A stretch of DNA of 64,000 nucleotides from Paeniglutamicibacter kerguelensis. GTDB taxonomy: Bacteria > Actinomycetota > Actinomycetes > Actinomycetales > Micrococcaceae. Position 1 is the first letter of the stretch. Every line of letters starts with the position of its first letter. This document shows positions 1-9,322 of the stretch, one piece after another. The stretch covers positions 2,666,001 through 2,730,000 of the forward strand of contig NZ_JAGIOF010000001.1 of the NCBI RefSeq assembly GCF_017876535.1, written 5' to 3'. The translations under genes were made by a program, and so were the position numbers. The notes beneath the pieces were generated by a model that was not told where the DNA came from, ran no database searches, and saw nothing but the letters and a program-made list of their open reading frames with translations.

Positions 1-594
1 GGAGTCCAACGCGGCGCAGCTGGTGCGGGAGTCGAGCAGGCCGCGCACCTTCGATTGCGCACGCACCTGCTGCGTGAAGCCCAATTCCCTGGTCACCAGG
101 TCTTCCAGGATGCGTACCTGTGCGCCATCCGCCGCCAGGCCGACATAGCGGGCGCTGACGGCCCCCTGCTCGGCCAGCCTGCGCCACTTGCTGGGGTTCG
201 CCGCGGTGCCGATCTTGCTGACCCCGTGCGCGAAGGATGCGATGTACAGCCAGTGTTCCTGCATCAGGTAGTCCCGCAGCCCGGCGCCGGCGCGCCCCGA
301 GCGGTGGAAGTCGTGCATCGCCCGCGACTGGTCGGCCGCCTCGCAGGACTCGCACTGGGTTCCGCGCGCCACCCTGGCACCCGTCGGACAAGGAACCTGC
401 GTGCGGTGCGTCCGGTCCTGGATCAGCTGGTGGCCAAGGCACCAACGCCCGGACAGCACGCCAAAGCCGAGCTCGACGCCGCTGTCCAGGGAAATGTTGC
501 GGGCAGCATCGTTTTCATCCCGCAGGGACAGCGAGGGGGTTCCGGGTTCGGCCGGCCAGAGAACTCCCCGGCACAGCAACACGTGGTCCTGCAT
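1..594 (-). CDS. DUF2797-type protein, C-terminus off the left edge
   Basis: Reading frame on the minus strand that starts at ATG 594 and runs open to the window edge, giving the first 198 residues. The start codon directly follows the stop of the upstream ATPase gene (TAAATG junction), so the two are translationally coupled. Visible features are a Cys pair around residues 86-89 (QCESC), a preceding VPCPTG stretch, and a segment reading VSKIGTAANPSKWRRLAEQG, which fits the nucleic-acid-type layout of the DUF2797 family. The function of that family is not established. The frame uses G/C at third positions throughout, as expected for a real gene here. The DUF2797 assignment rests on motif memory only; that it is a gene is more certain. 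Confidence 0.75.
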   Translation of the reverse strand, partial: MQDHVLLCRGVLWPAEPGTPSLSLRDENDAARNISLDSGVELGFGVLSGRWCLGHQLIQDRTHRTQVPCPTGARVARGTQCESCEAADQSRAMHDFHRSGRAGAGLRDYLMQEHWLYIASFAHGVSKIGTAANPSKWRRLAEQGAVSARYVGLAADGAQVRILEDLVTRELGFTQQVRAQSKVRGLLDSRTSCAALDS

Positions 595-2382
595 TTAGTT
601 GTGCAGCGCCCCGGCCACCGCGGCGGTCGCGTGCAACCATGCCCGGCGGGTGGTGGGACGCATCCCGTCGAAGCGGACCTGCCCCTTCACCAAGGCCGCG
701 TCATACGGGACCGTCACCACGGAGCGGGCCAGGCGGCGGAACCCGTGGGCGATCCGGTTTAGCTGGTCGCTGTTTCCCTGCGGTTGGTGCTGGGAAACGA
801 TCACCACGGCGTTCTTCGCCAGCTCCGCGTAGTGTCCCCCGCGCTTGGCCAGGGCCTCGAGCAGCAGGGCGCCGGCCTCCGCGTGTTCCTCCACCGTGGT
901 GCTGGCGATGACCAGCTGGTCGGTGTGGTCGATCATGCGCATCCAGCGCTCGGCCGATTCGTCGTTGCCGGAATCGACGATGGTCAGGGAAAAGAAGCGC
1001 GAGACGATCTCATGCATGACATCGAAATCGGCCGCATTCACGTGCTGCTCCGAGGCAAGCAACGTCGGGTCGGTGCGCAGCACGCTGTAGCAGTCCTCGG
1101 GCTGGTAGTGCACGTAGTCGTGGATGATCGGGTCCCCGACCCGGGTGTCCTTGAGCTTGCCGGCCGAGGCCAGCAGATCCATCGAATGCCGCGAGTGCGG
1201 ACCCTGGACGGTGCGCCAGCCCAGGGTTCCACGCGTGCCGTTGTTGTCCCAGACCAAGACCGGGTCTCCGCTGTTACGGCCGAAAACAGCTGAGAGCAGA
1301 ACAGCAGTCGGCGTCTTGTTGGCACCGCCCTTGCCGTTCACCACGGAGATGGTCTTTGACTCGTCCAGCCGGGTTCCCACCGTCCGGCGCCAATTGCGCT
1401 CCTCGACTTCCTGGGCCGATGGTTCCATGTTGAAGCCCATGCGCGAAAGGAACCCGCGGAACCCGCGTTCGGCACGGAACGACGTCTCGTCTTCCGGGCG
1501 CAGGAAGGTGTCCCGCTCCCCTGCCCCGGGATTCAATTCCCGGAATGCCTGGCGCCGCCCATCCGCGGTGGAGAGGTCTTCAAACTTCTCGGAACCGGCT
1601 GTCTCTTCCGCGGCGGTGGCCGCGGCGTTCTTTACGCCGCCAGCGGCGGGCGTCGGTTCGGATGCGGCGGGCTTGGCCACCGCAGGAGCCAGCTGCGCCA
1701 CGGACGATGCAGCCTTGGCTGGCGACGCGGGGGCGGTCTTCACCGGTACGGATTCAACCTGGGCCTGTTTCTTCTGCTTGCCGGCGGCCTTGGAACCATT
1801 GCTGTGGGCCTCGAAGGGCCTGGCATCATTCGCCGCCGGCTGCACCCGCGTGTTGCTGCCGGCCGGGTCCGCGGGCCTTGGCGTCGAGGGGACCGAAGCC
1901 ATGGCTTTCGCGTTGCTTGGTTTTGCGGTTTCCTGCACCGCCGCAACCCGGGAGGTCACCGGCGCAGTCGGCTTGGCCGTCTGCTGCGGGGACGTAGCGC
2001 CAGGCTTGGCGGATCCCATCGTTGCCTTGTCTGCCTTCTTGACGTCCTTGACGTTCCTGGCCGGCCTTGTCTCGGCAGAAGATGACCCGGTCTTGGCACT
2101 TGGAGCGCTCTTTTTAGTTGCCGGCGCGGCGGGCGCCACAGGCTTCTGCGACGTGGCGGCAGCGGGCTTGCGGGTCTCTTGGCGTTTCGATTCCGGAATC
2201 GAATCAAATTCATCCCGCTGTGCCGAAACCCCTGGTGCTTTCTTGTCCGCAGCGCCTTCTTGGCTCCCCGAATCCTGTTGCTCCTGGCGCGCACGTCGAA
2301 GCGAGGCGCGGGTAGGGAACTCTTGGTTGAAGTCGGCCTTGGGCATGCGCTTGGTCCTCTCATAAAGGTTCATGGTCATCAC
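595..2382 (-). CDS. MinD/ParA-like ATPase with long Ala/Pro-rich N-terminus (EspI-like)
   Basis: A 595-residue protein. Residues about 20-300 are low-complexity, rich in Ala, Pro, Lys and Ser, and probably disordered. A folded P-loop ATPase domain of the SIMIBI/MinD class follows, with a deviant Walker A (GKGGANKT, residues 350-357) and a typical switch region (VDSGNDESAERW). This architecture resembles mycobacterial EspI and other actinobacterial disordered-tail MinD-like proteins. Here there are no type VII secretion genes nearby, so its partner is unknown. The Walker A has Asn where many family members have Gly or Val, which does not exclude nucleotide binding. Methionines at residues 1, 2 and 4 make the exact start uncertain by a few codons. 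The gene abuts the DUF2797 gene downstream. Confidence 0.8.
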   Translation of the reverse strand: MMTMNLYERTKRMPKADFNQEFPTRASLRRARQEQQDSGSQEGAADKKAPGVSAQRDEFDSIPESKRQETRKPAAATSQKPVAPAAPATKKSAPSAKTGSSSAETRPARNVKDVKKADKATMGSAKPGATSPQQTAKPTAPVTSRVAAVQETAKPSNAKAMASVPSTPRPADPAGSNTRVQPAANDARPFEAHSNGSKAAGKQKKQAQVESVPVKTAPASPAKAASSVAQLAPAVAKPAASEPTPAAGGVKNAAATAAEETAGSEKFEDLSTADGRRQAFRELNPGAGERDTFLRPEDETSFRAERGFRGFLSRMGFNMEPSAQEVEERNWRRTVGTRLDESKTISVVNGKGGANKTPTAVLLSAVFGRNSGDPVLVWDNNGTRGTLGWRTVQGPHSRHSMDLLASAGKLKDTRVGDPIIHDYVHYQPEDCYSVLRTDPTLLASEQHVNAADFDVMHEIVSRFFSLTIVDSGNDESAERWMRMIDHTDQLVIASTTVEEHAEAGALLLEALAKRGGHYAELAKNAVVIVSQHQPQGNSDQLNRIAHGFRRLARSVVTVPYDAALVKGQVRFDGMRPTTRRAWLHATAAVAGALHN

Positions 2383-2605
2383 GAGCGCTTACTCTCATTG
2401 GCCCTTCATAGAGCTACAAGGCACCTATGACCACAGATTTCGCACTCCTTCCATCATATCGGGGAGCCCCCTCCAAGTGGCAGATTGGCCCCGGCATGGC
2501 TCTTCCGGGTGCCGGAGTATGAATTGAATTCGCCGATGGCTAGCCTTGTTAGTGACCAACTACGTGGCATGAACCACACGGGGCATTCAACGAACAGGAC
2601 CGCTC

Positions 2606-3235
2606 TTGGATTTATTCACCACAGCCATGGATGCGCTGAGCACGTTCATTCTCTCGGCTGCGGGACACCCGCTGTCCTACCTGATGATTTTCCTGTTCTG
2701 CGCGATCGACGGCTTCTTTCCCCCGGTCCCCAGTGAATCGCTGGTCGTGGCATTGGCTTCCCTGATACCAAGCAGGGGCATGCCCAATCCATGGCTTCTG
2801 GGCCTCATGGCCGGATTGGGCGCGTTCGTGGGCGACAACGTCGCCTACCTGATCGGCAGGGCCATCGGAACCGACAGGTTTGCGTGGATGCGCCGAAAAC
2901 GGCTTCAACACGCCTTCGCGTGGGCAGGCTACGAACTGCGACTCCGGCCAGTGTCACTGATTTTGGTGGCGCGCTTCGTGCCGATCGGCCGGGTTGCGGT
3001 GAATCTGGTTGCCGGAGCCACCCGCTACTCGCATCGTAAGTTCCTGATTCTCACCTGTTTTTCCAGTGTTGGCTGGGCTTCGTATTCGGTGCTGATCGGG
3101 GTGCTGGCGGGCCAGTGGTTCCAGGAGTACCACCTCTTGGGCATGGTGGTTGCGGTGGCGGTTGCGCTGGGCTTGGGAATCATGATCGACCGCGTTGTCG
3201 CCCGGATCAGCGGAAACACTTCGCTTCGAAAGTAG
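2606..3235 (+). CDS. DedA-family membrane protein
   Basis: A 209-residue integral membrane protein with about five hydrophobic segments and the VTT/SNARE-associated motif ARFVPIGRVAVNLVAG at about residue 125, containing the FVP signature with a conserved Arg. DedA proteins act in the cytoplasmic membrane and are linked to lipid-carrier flipping and proton-motive-force homeostasis. The substrate of this one cannot be told. The start is TTG at 2606, chosen because an AGGA lies about six bases upstream; an in-frame ATG at 2627 has no such site. A second DedA gene lies on the opposite strand at 3603-4301. Confidence 0.85.
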   Translation: MDLFTTAMDALSTFILSAAGHPLSYLMIFLFCAIDGFFPPVPSESLVVALASLIPSRGMPNPWLLGLMAGLGAFVGDNVAYLIGRAIGTDRFAWMRRKRLQHAFAWAGYELRLRPVSLILVARFVPIGRVAVNLVAGATRYSHRKFLILTCFSSVGWASYSVLIGVLAGQWFQEYHLLGMVVAVAVALGLGIMIDRVVARISGNTSLRK

Positions 3236-3269
3236 GCCAACCGGAGGATCCGGGTACTCCGGACAACAA

Positions 3270-3313
3270 AAAACCGCTGTACAACCCATTGAAATGGGTT
3301 GTACAGCGGTTTT
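3270..3313. terminator. Bidirectional terminator, 20-bp stem
   Basis: A perfect 20-bp stem with a TGAA tetraloop, flanked by A-run on the left and T-run on the right, so it can stop transcription from both sides. It lies between the plus-strand dedA gene and the minus-strand tRNA-Thr. Confidence 0.9.
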
Positions 3314-3321
3314 CATCCCTG

Positions 3322-3393
3322 AGCCCCCCACCGGAATCGATCCGGTGACCTCGTTCTTACCAAGAACGCGCTCTACCACTGAGCTAGGGGGGC
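3322..3393 (-). tRNA. tRNA-Thr (anticodon GGT), copy 1
   Basis: A 72-nt cloverleaf on the minus strand. The acceptor stem pairs GCCCCCC with GGGGGGC, the D arm is GCTCAGTGGTAGAGC, the anticodon loop TTGGTAA gives GGT (reads ACC), and the T loop is ATCGAT within a CCGG stem. CCA is not encoded. The sequence is identical to the copy at 9323-9394. Confidence 0.95.
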
Positions 3394-3602
3394 AACGAAG
3401 AAATACTCTACCCAACAACCGCCCCGAATTGCACATCGAAAGCGCCGAAAGTGACGAAGATCGCAATTTGCTCGTGGAAGTCGGGTGTTTGCGATGCCCC
3501 TCACCGGGCTACTGCTCCTTGCGCCCGGACGCGGTATTGAACCGACAGGGTGCCACCGGCGGGCGTTGTGTATGGTTTCGCGCAGCGCCCGCCGGAACCG
3601 GG

Positions 3603-4301
3603 TTAGCTTTCGCTTGCTTTTCTTCGTCCTGCCTTGAGCAGTTCCAATCCAATCGGAATCACCGAAATAAGCACGATGACAACGAAGATCACGTCGATGT
3701 TGTTGCCGACCCATTCATACTGCCCCAGCCAATAGCCGAGCAGCGTCACACCCACGCCCCAGAGCAAGGCACCGAGCAAGTTGTAGAGGGCGAAGACCCT
3801 GTAGCTCATGTGGGCGACACCCGCGATGACCGGCACAAAGGTCCTGACGATGGGCACGAAACGGGCAAGAACCACTGCCCTGCCGCCGAAGCGCTCAAAG
3901 AATGCGTGGGCCTTTTCAACGTGTTCCTGGCGGAAGAACCGCGAATCCGGCCGCTTGAAAATTGCGGGCCCCGCCTTGCGCCCGATGAGATAGCCGGTTT
4001 GGTCCCCCAGGAACGCGGCGATGAAGATCAGGAGGGCAAAAGCCGGAAGGCTGACGTCCAGTGCACCGGTGGCGACCAAGAGGCCCGCAGTAAAGAGCAT
4101 GGAATCTCCCGGCAGGAAGAAACCCACCAGCAGACCGGTCTCGGCAAACACGATGCCGCAAACCAGCAAGATTACCCACGGGCCAAGGGCCGGATCCCTC
4201 AGGAAAACGTCGGGATTCAACCAGTCCGGAAGGAAGCTCGAGGTTGCGGGCCTCACCGAGACGGCGGCCAGCGACGCATGCACGTTCGAAAAAGAAATCA
4301 C
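3603..4301 (-). CDS. DedA-family membrane protein (VTT domain)
   Basis: A 232-residue membrane protein of the DedA family. After a short N-terminal tail come a hydrophobic segment (residues about 42-62), a conserved acidic pair in the region FAETGLLVGFFLPGDSML, and the motif LARFVPIVRTFVPVIAGVAHM near residue 160, followed by two further membrane segments. The FLPGDSML block and the F-P-R motif are the family hallmarks. The C-terminus is a basic tail (GRRKASES) likely in the cytoplasm. It is more canonical than the DedA at 2606-3235, which lacks the PGD block (it has PPVPSES in its place); the two are probably distinct paralogues. The role is inferred as lipid-carrier recycling or membrane homeostasis. 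Confidence 0.9.
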   Translation of the reverse strand: MISFSNVHASLAAVSVRPATSSFLPDWLNPDVFLRDPALGPWVILLVCGIVFAETGLLVGFFLPGDSMLFTAGLLVATGALDVSLPAFALLIFIAAFLGDQTGYLIGRKAGPAIFKRPDSRFFRQEHVEKAHAFFERFGGRAVVLARFVPIVRTFVPVIAGVAHMSYRVFALYNLLGALLWGVGVTLLGYWLGQYEWVGNNIDVIFVVIVLISVIPIGLELLKAGRRKASES

Positions 4302-4441
4302 TTCCCAACACTATGGCAACGGTCAGCGGCAGGGCGTCGCATCCGCCTTTCGAGGCGCGATCTCCCAGCGGATTCACGGCCAACGCGCCGGACCAAGGGC
4401 CGTCATCTGCAAGGGACCGTGCCGGTGCAAGCGCGAGGGTG

Positions 4442-5760
4442 CTACCTGGCCAAGCCCATGCGTTTGGACAGGACCTCCAGGCCGTCGGCGAGGCCAACTT
4501 TGGCTGCTTTCCAGGAGTGTCCCATGCCAGCAACCTTCGCATCCACGACGATCATTCCGGCGGCCTTGGCGGCCGCCGAAAGCGTGCCCATCTCCGGTCC
4601 GTAATGGTAGTCGTCCGCGCCAACGGAAAGGTAGGCGAAACTGTGGTCGTACTTGTTTCGGCTGAGCAACGCCAGCGGCGTCTTGGCATCAAAGGCCGCC
4701 GTGTTGCCGCCGAACGAATGTTGGATCGTGACCGTTCTGTTGGCGGTCAGCGCGGGCTCGAGCTGGCCCGACAGATCAAGGATATTCGGGTAAATCGCCG
4801 GTTGCTCGGTGCCCAGCCGAATCGCGCAAGTTCCGCCAAATGAGAATCCGCCAAAGGCCCATCGCGACGTATCTGCTTGGACATCGAGATTCGTCTTCAT
4901 CCACTTCGGGACATCCACCGAGAGATACGTTCCTGCCTTGGCGATTTGGCTGTCCATGCACATCGTGTTCCCGTTCTGGCTGCCGTTGGGATCCACGACC
5001 ACCACGACCGGAGCCAGCCCGTGATGTGAATGGGCAAACTTGTTCATGATGTGCGCGAGATTGCCTGAATCGATCCAGCGTTGGGACTCCCCGGCTGCCC
5101 TGCCACCATGACCATCACCGGCAGCTGCGGCCTGTTCGCAACCAGGTATGCCGGCGGCAGGTAGATCACCGCCTTGCGGGCGGAGAATCCGGAGACAGTT
5201 CCCGGGATGCTGTTCTCGAAAAGCTTGCCGCTTTTCGGCATGTCGGCCGGCGCCTTCCACCCTTGAATCGCGGGGAGCTTGGAACCCGTTGCATGGGCCA
5301 GTCCTTGGGGAGTGCGCAGGTCGTTCCGGCTCAGTGTCGGCAGTCCCGAGGTATCCGCATCGTAGAGACTCCCGATGTTCACATATTGGCCAAAGTAGGC
5401 GTTGACCTGAACCGCTGACAGGAGGACCACCGCAACCACGGCAAGCGGGATGCCCAGCCTTCGCCAGGCCCAGACGCCCCGCAATCCGAGAATCCCCAGG
5501 AATACGGCAAACGTTCCCACGCAGCCCCAGGCAAGCACGGACCCGGGCATGGGCTCGGGAAGAACATAGAAAACCCATACCGACAACCAATGCGCAACGA
5601 GCGTCACCATAACGGCCGCTACCGCCACAACCACGATCCTCAGCAACCACCTGGATTGCTTGCGGGGAAGCAAAAGGAAAAGCATCCCGATCACTGCGAC
5701 GATCCAAACGGTTGTTGGAAACCAACCGCCAACCAAACTGATCGAATTCACGAACACCAT
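4442..5760 (-). pseudogene. Membrane-anchored esterase-family hydrolase, split by a one-base frameshift
   Basis: Two minus-strand frames together make one recognisable protein. From ATG 5760 the first frame gives four hydrophobic segments (about residues 10-130), then a periplasmic-type esterase beginning, and ends its meaningful sequence at VAGQPGSP near 5083. The second frame continues with QRWIDSGNLAHIMNKF and carries the nucleophile elbow GFSFGGTCA and the late His in VAGMGHSW, ending at 4442. Inserting one C into the CCC run at about 5081-5083 joins them without loss. The layout matches actinobacterial esterase-family proteins related to the mycolyltransferase fold. Either the gene is truly inactivated or the base was missed in sequencing; the intact coding character of both halves suggests a recent event or an error. 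Confidence 0.8.
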
Positions 5761-6071
5761 AGCCGTTTCCGTCTCGTCAGCTGCAAACAGTCCCGTGGCC
5801 CAACACCCCGTCCAGTTACGACATTAAGCCGATTTTCGGTCGACACTTCCGTGGGCAAACTGTGCAACTTCGGCAAACATTCTAGGAAAAGCCTGCGGCC
5901 GGATCTCGGACGGCCATGGCCCCGCGGTTTCACCGGGTTCCCCCGATGTCTTGGAACCGTTTCCAAATGTGCGTCCGGTTCCGTTTCGCTTCCGGCCAAC
6001 AACGCCAGGCCCGGAAGAAGCCGTCACCGCCATGCGCCCGGTTTTTGCAGGGACGCCACCCTTCTAACGGG
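5761..6071. other. Intergenic region, no gene seen
   Basis: This stretch lies upstream of the esterase gene and downstream of the minus-strand lipoprotein gene. It must hold the esterase promoter. No convincing hairpin terminator, RNA gene or short coding frame was seen. Confidence 0.5.
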
Positions 6072-7355
6072 TCAGTCCTTCCACTGCGTGACTATGTCCG
6101 TGGCAAGTGCGCTGTCATTGGATGAATCGCTTACCGACCAGGCCAGGTACTCGCCCTGGCAAAGGCTGCTGCCGAACAGTTCCGGCTCCTTCACGGCACG
6201 CAGCGTCTGCATCTTGGTGTCATAAACGTACTGCGATCCAACACCTTCACCGTTGGCATCGGTGTAAGTCCACGTCACCATGTCCCCGCAGTGTGCCAGG
6301 CCCTCAAGGTAGGAATCCTGCGGTTCCGGGAACGCAATGACGTTCTTGCTCTTGGTGTCCACAACGAATGTTTCCCCGTTGAAGGAGAAGGACAATGCTT
6401 TGCCGGAACCGTTGAACGTCTCGAAGGTGCTGCCCGACGGCGCGTTTTCAGCGATCTTGAGCAAGTCCGTCTTGGTTCCGTCGTTGTTCAGAAGCACTAT
6501 TCCCTGCGCATCGTCCAGCGTGGGAACGTTCAGGTCTCCTTCTCCCCCTTCCCCGTCGAGCTTTTCGAGTCTCACTGCCGCCACGGCATCGCCCAGGGAC
6601 ACCGGGTAGGCAACCCCGGATTCCTCGAGGCGAATTTTCCCTTGGGCGGCCATGTCGGTAGATACGATTTGGGTGTTGAGCACTCCCCCGATGTCCGACC
6701 CAACGGTGGTGTGCCAATACACGCGGTCACCATGGATGATTGGCGCGATGCCGCCCATGCCAGCCCCCGAAGAAGGATCGTCGACGTTCTCGCTGGACTT
6801 CGCGAGCAGCACGGGCACGGATGCATCGGCACGCTTGGCGAAGATCTTCCAGCTGGTGGCAACAAGGGTGGTGTCCGGGGTTTCGGACCAAACGAAGCTT
6901 TCACCGTCGGAGTCACCGCTTTGCAGCTGACGGATTTCGTTGGAAGGCGCCGACCCTGTGGCATCGGGCCATGCCTTGAATTCGGCGCCGACCACCATGC
7001 CGACGCGCGAACCCGTGGCGGGGTCTTCCGTGGCGGCGTCGATCCCCTGGTTCTGCATCATGGATCCCACCAGCCTGCCCTCGCGGTCCAGGCCGAACGA
7101 TCCGAAAGATTCGCTGCCAAGGGCCCATTGTTCGGTGGTGGACACCTGCTTGAAGTCCTTGCCGGCCACGGCCTCGGTGGCCGACTGCAGATCGACCCTG
7201 CTGACCATGAATTCGCTACCGTCCGACCATTCCAAGGCGGAGTAGCCGACGGGTTCGTGCGCCACCGCCTTCGGGGTTTGGCTGGCGCATCCCGTGACCG
7301 CCAACGCGGCAACACCCGTCAGGGCAGCCAACCATGAACCTCGTCCATACCCCAT
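6072..7355 (-). CDS. Secreted lipoprotein of unknown function
   Basis: A 427-residue protein when started at ATG 7355, where a GGGG stretch sits 8-11 bases upstream. The N-terminus is a lipoprotein signal peptide ending in the lipobox VTGC (Cys at residue 22), so it should be anchored to the outer face of the membrane. The remainder alternates short Trp-containing segments (ALEWSDGSEF, WALGSE, VYWHTTVG, MVTWTYTD) with turns. That spacing fits a beta-propeller-like fold, but no family is recognised with confidence. A longer in-frame extension to 7583 exists but would bury the signal peptide. It is a single gene, with no partner nearby. Confidence 0.75.
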   Translation of the reverse strand: MGYGRGSWLAALTGVAALAVTGCASQTPKAVAHEPVGYSALEWSDGSEFMVSRVDLQSATEAVAGKDFKQVSTTEQWALGSESFGSFGLDREGRLVGSMMQNQGIDAATEDPATGSRVGMVVGAEFKAWPDATGSAPSNEIRQLQSGDSDGESFVWSETPDTTLVATSWKIFAKRADASVPVLLAKSSENVDDPSSGAGMGGIAPIIHGDRVYWHTTVGSDIGGVLNTQIVSTDMAAQGKIRLEESGVAYPVSLGDAVAAVRLEKLDGEGGEGDLNVPTLDDAQGIVLLNNDGTKTDLLKIAENAPSGSTFETFNGSGKALSFSFNGETFVVDTKSKNVIAFPEPQDSYLEGLAHCGDMVTWTYTDANGEGVGSQYVYDTKMQTLRAVKEPELFGSSLCQGEYLAWSVSDSSNDSALATDIVTQWKD

Positions 7356-7724
7356 ACGTAAATCGCCCCGTTCCTTCGTTGTGCTGCAGTTGGGAAACGG
7401 CGCGGTGCGATCCCTGGCTTTGCAGGTGGTTTTCCTGCCCAGCGGCTCATCGTGTAGTCGCTTGCGCCACTGGCGCCATCCCGAACCCGGCGCGCAAGCG
7501 ACACTTTTCGGAATTGGCCATCCGTTGCGCCGGACGGCCTGCAAACTTCCGACTAGACTACCGCAAGGGCGCCTGCTTCCCATGTCAGGCGTTGCTTCCC
7601 GGGTCGGAAACGGTGCCGAAGCCTCTTTTTGACGAACCCGCTTTCAGCGTGATTCACCTTGTGATCCACGGCAAGGAACCTTCGGCCAGTCCACCCGCGT
7701 CCAACCCAGAAAGCCCGATGCCCC
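7356..7724. other. Divergent promoter region
   Basis: About 370 bases between the divergent lipoprotein gene (minus) and the HEAT-repeat repair-like gene (plus). It must hold both promoters. No RNA gene, strong hairpin or convincing short CDS was seen. Confidence 0.4.
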
Positions 7725-8819
7725 GTGCCTTTTGCAGATGAAATGCTCAGCGAAGACGACCTATCCAGGCTCATCGGATTGATCTCGGATACCAATCCCG
7801 CCGAACCGCTTACGTCCCTGCGCGCAGTGCAAGGGAACCTTGGACCAAGGGGCATCCATGAACGCATCGCACTGATCGCCGCGGCCCTTCGTGATGACAT
7901 CGAGCCATCGCTCGACGTCACGGCCACGTACCTCCTGGACTCCAATGATTTCGCGGGTTGGATGACGCTGGCGGTGTCGGATGCCCTTGTCACCCGGGAG
8001 ATTCCGGATCTGGACACGACACTCGAACTGCTTCGACGCCTAACACCCCGGCTGAGCAGCGAATTCGCCATGCGAAAACTGATCGCTTCCAAACAGGACG
8101 ATGTATGGCCCACCGTTCTCCGGTGGACACAAGATGCCGATCCGGACGTTCGAAGGTTGGCTTCGGAATGCACCCGGCCGCGACTGCCCTGGGCCATGCG
8201 GCTGGACCACCTTGCCAAGGGTGAACGGTACTCCGGCCCGATTCTTGACGCACTGCACAACGACACATCGGACTTCGTTCGCCGTTCGGTCGCAAACCAC
8301 CTCAACGACATCAGCAAGATCAACCCCGAGCTGGCACTGCGGTTCGCACGGCGATGGGCGGTGGACGGCAGTGCCCAAAGCCGAAAGCTGATTCGACTTG
8401 GCTTGAGGACACTGATCAAGGAAGCGAATCTCGATGCCTTGGCGATGGTCGGCGTGGAAGGATCGCGACGCTTGTCCATCTCCGGACCCGTCGTCGAGCG
8501 GAAGTCCATCCGCCTCGGGGAATCGCTGGGTTTCTCTTACGCGGTGACAAATGAAGAAAGCACACCGACCACCGTCGTCATTGACTACGTCATCCATTTC
8601 ATGAAGGCCAACGGCCGGACGCGACCCAAGACATTCAAGCTCAGCACGCGCACCCTTGACTCCGGCGAAACCTGGACAGGACGGCGGGAGCATGGCATCG
8701 TGCCCCTCAGTACCCGGAAGTACTACCCGGGAATCCATTCGGTTGAACTCAGGGTCAACGGAAATGCCACGGTGGCGCAACCCTTCTCCTTGGAGGTGCC
8801 GGACCCTGATCCTCGTTGA
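7725..8819 (+). CDS. DNA alkylation repair-like HEAT-repeat protein (AlkC/AlkD type)
   Basis: A 364-residue protein. Residues about 1-245 are helical repeats with the spacing of HEAT motifs (for example WPTVLRWTQDADPDVRRLAS and NDTSDFVRRSVANHLNDIS), as in the AlkC/AlkD base-excision glycosylases. Residues about 260-364 form a beta-rich C-terminal part (VIDYVIHFMKANGRTRPKTF onwards) that resembles the Ig-like domain added in AlkC proteins. AlkC/AlkD remove alkylated bases such as 3- and 7-methylpurines. The start is GTG 7725, giving MPFADEMLS, which resembles family N-termini; ATG 7743 is the alternative. A second alkylation-repair-type gene is at 17075-18067. Confidence 0.8.
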   Translation: MPFADEMLSEDDLSRLIGLISDTNPAEPLTSLRAVQGNLGPRGIHERIALIAAALRDDIEPSLDVTATYLLDSNDFAGWMTLAVSDALVTREIPDLDTTLELLRRLTPRLSSEFAMRKLIASKQDDVWPTVLRWTQDADPDVRRLASECTRPRLPWAMRLDHLAKGERYSGPILDALHNDTSDFVRRSVANHLNDISKINPELALRFARRWAVDGSAQSRKLIRLGLRTLIKEANLDALAMVGVEGSRRLSISGPVVERKSIRLGESLGFSYAVTNEESTPTTVVIDYVIHFMKANGRTRPKTFKLSTRTLDSGETWTGRREHGIVPLSTRKYYPGIHSVELRVNGNATVAQPFSLEVPDPDPR

Positions 8820-8876
8820 GCCAGCAGGGCTTCCTGCGTGTTTGGTCGCCCCGTGGTCGAACCACCGGCCAAACGT

Positions 8877-8910
8877 AAAGGGCCCCGCGCAGCGAATGCA
8901 CGGGGCCCTT
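8877..8910 (+). terminator. Probable terminator of the HEAT-repeat gene
   Basis: Inverted repeat with arms AAGGGCCCCG and CGGGGCCCTT around a 14-nt loop, 58 bases past the stop codon. There is no strong T-run, so termination is likely but not certain. Confidence 0.6.
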
Positions 8911-9135
8911 CCGGACACCCTGCCGGACCCGCATCGAAACCGGCACAACAGGGTGCATTCCGCGGCTTCCCCCAAGAAAGACGCGGAAAATGTGTTGCTT
9001 GGCCCATCGGGCCGGCAGCGCGTTTGCCGAGGGACGTTTAACCCTCAAATGAGTGGAGTCGGTTGCCGGCCAATAGCGACGCGGGCAACCAAAAAAATCG
9101 CGGGCATGGCGGGGTGGAATCCTGAAAGCAGGCAT

Positions 9136-9170
9136 GAAAAAATCCCCGCCTTCGCAAGGAAGACGGGGAT
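9136..9170 (-). terminator. Intrinsic terminator of tRNA-Met
   Basis: On the minus strand a stem of about 12 pairs (ATCCCCGTCTTCC against GAAGGCGGGGAT, one mismatch) with a short loop is followed by six Ts, seven bases after the tRNA end. Confidence 0.85.
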
Positions 9171-9177
9171 CCATCTG

Positions 9178-9251
9178 TAGCGGCTCCGGGACTCGATCCC
9201 GGGACCTCACGATTATGAGTCGTGCGCTCTAACCAGCTGAGCTAAGCCGCC
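9178..9251 (-). tRNA. tRNA-Met (anticodon CAT), elongator type
   Basis: A 74-nt cloverleaf on the minus strand. The acceptor arm is GGCGGCT with AGCCGCT (one G-U pair at the end), the D arm GCTCAGCTGGTTAGAGC, the anticodon loop CTCATAA, and the T arm CCGGGATCGAGTCCCGG. The first acceptor pair is a G-U pair, not the C1-A72 mismatch of initiators, so this is the elongator or, less likely, an Ile-CAT species. Confidence 0.9.
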
Positions 9252-9322
9252 ACGAATGGTAATACCCGCGTCCGCGTCACGTTCCCTTACGGGCAGACTC
9301 AAACGCGGGCCATTCCATTCAG

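Larger units (their letters stand above)
8820..9177. other. Intergenic region with two hairpins
   Basis: Between the convergent HEAT-repeat gene and tRNA-Met. It holds the hairpin at 8877-8910 and the tRNA terminator at 9136-9170. The middle part (8911-9135) shows no gene or RNA that could be recognised. Confidence 0.5.
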
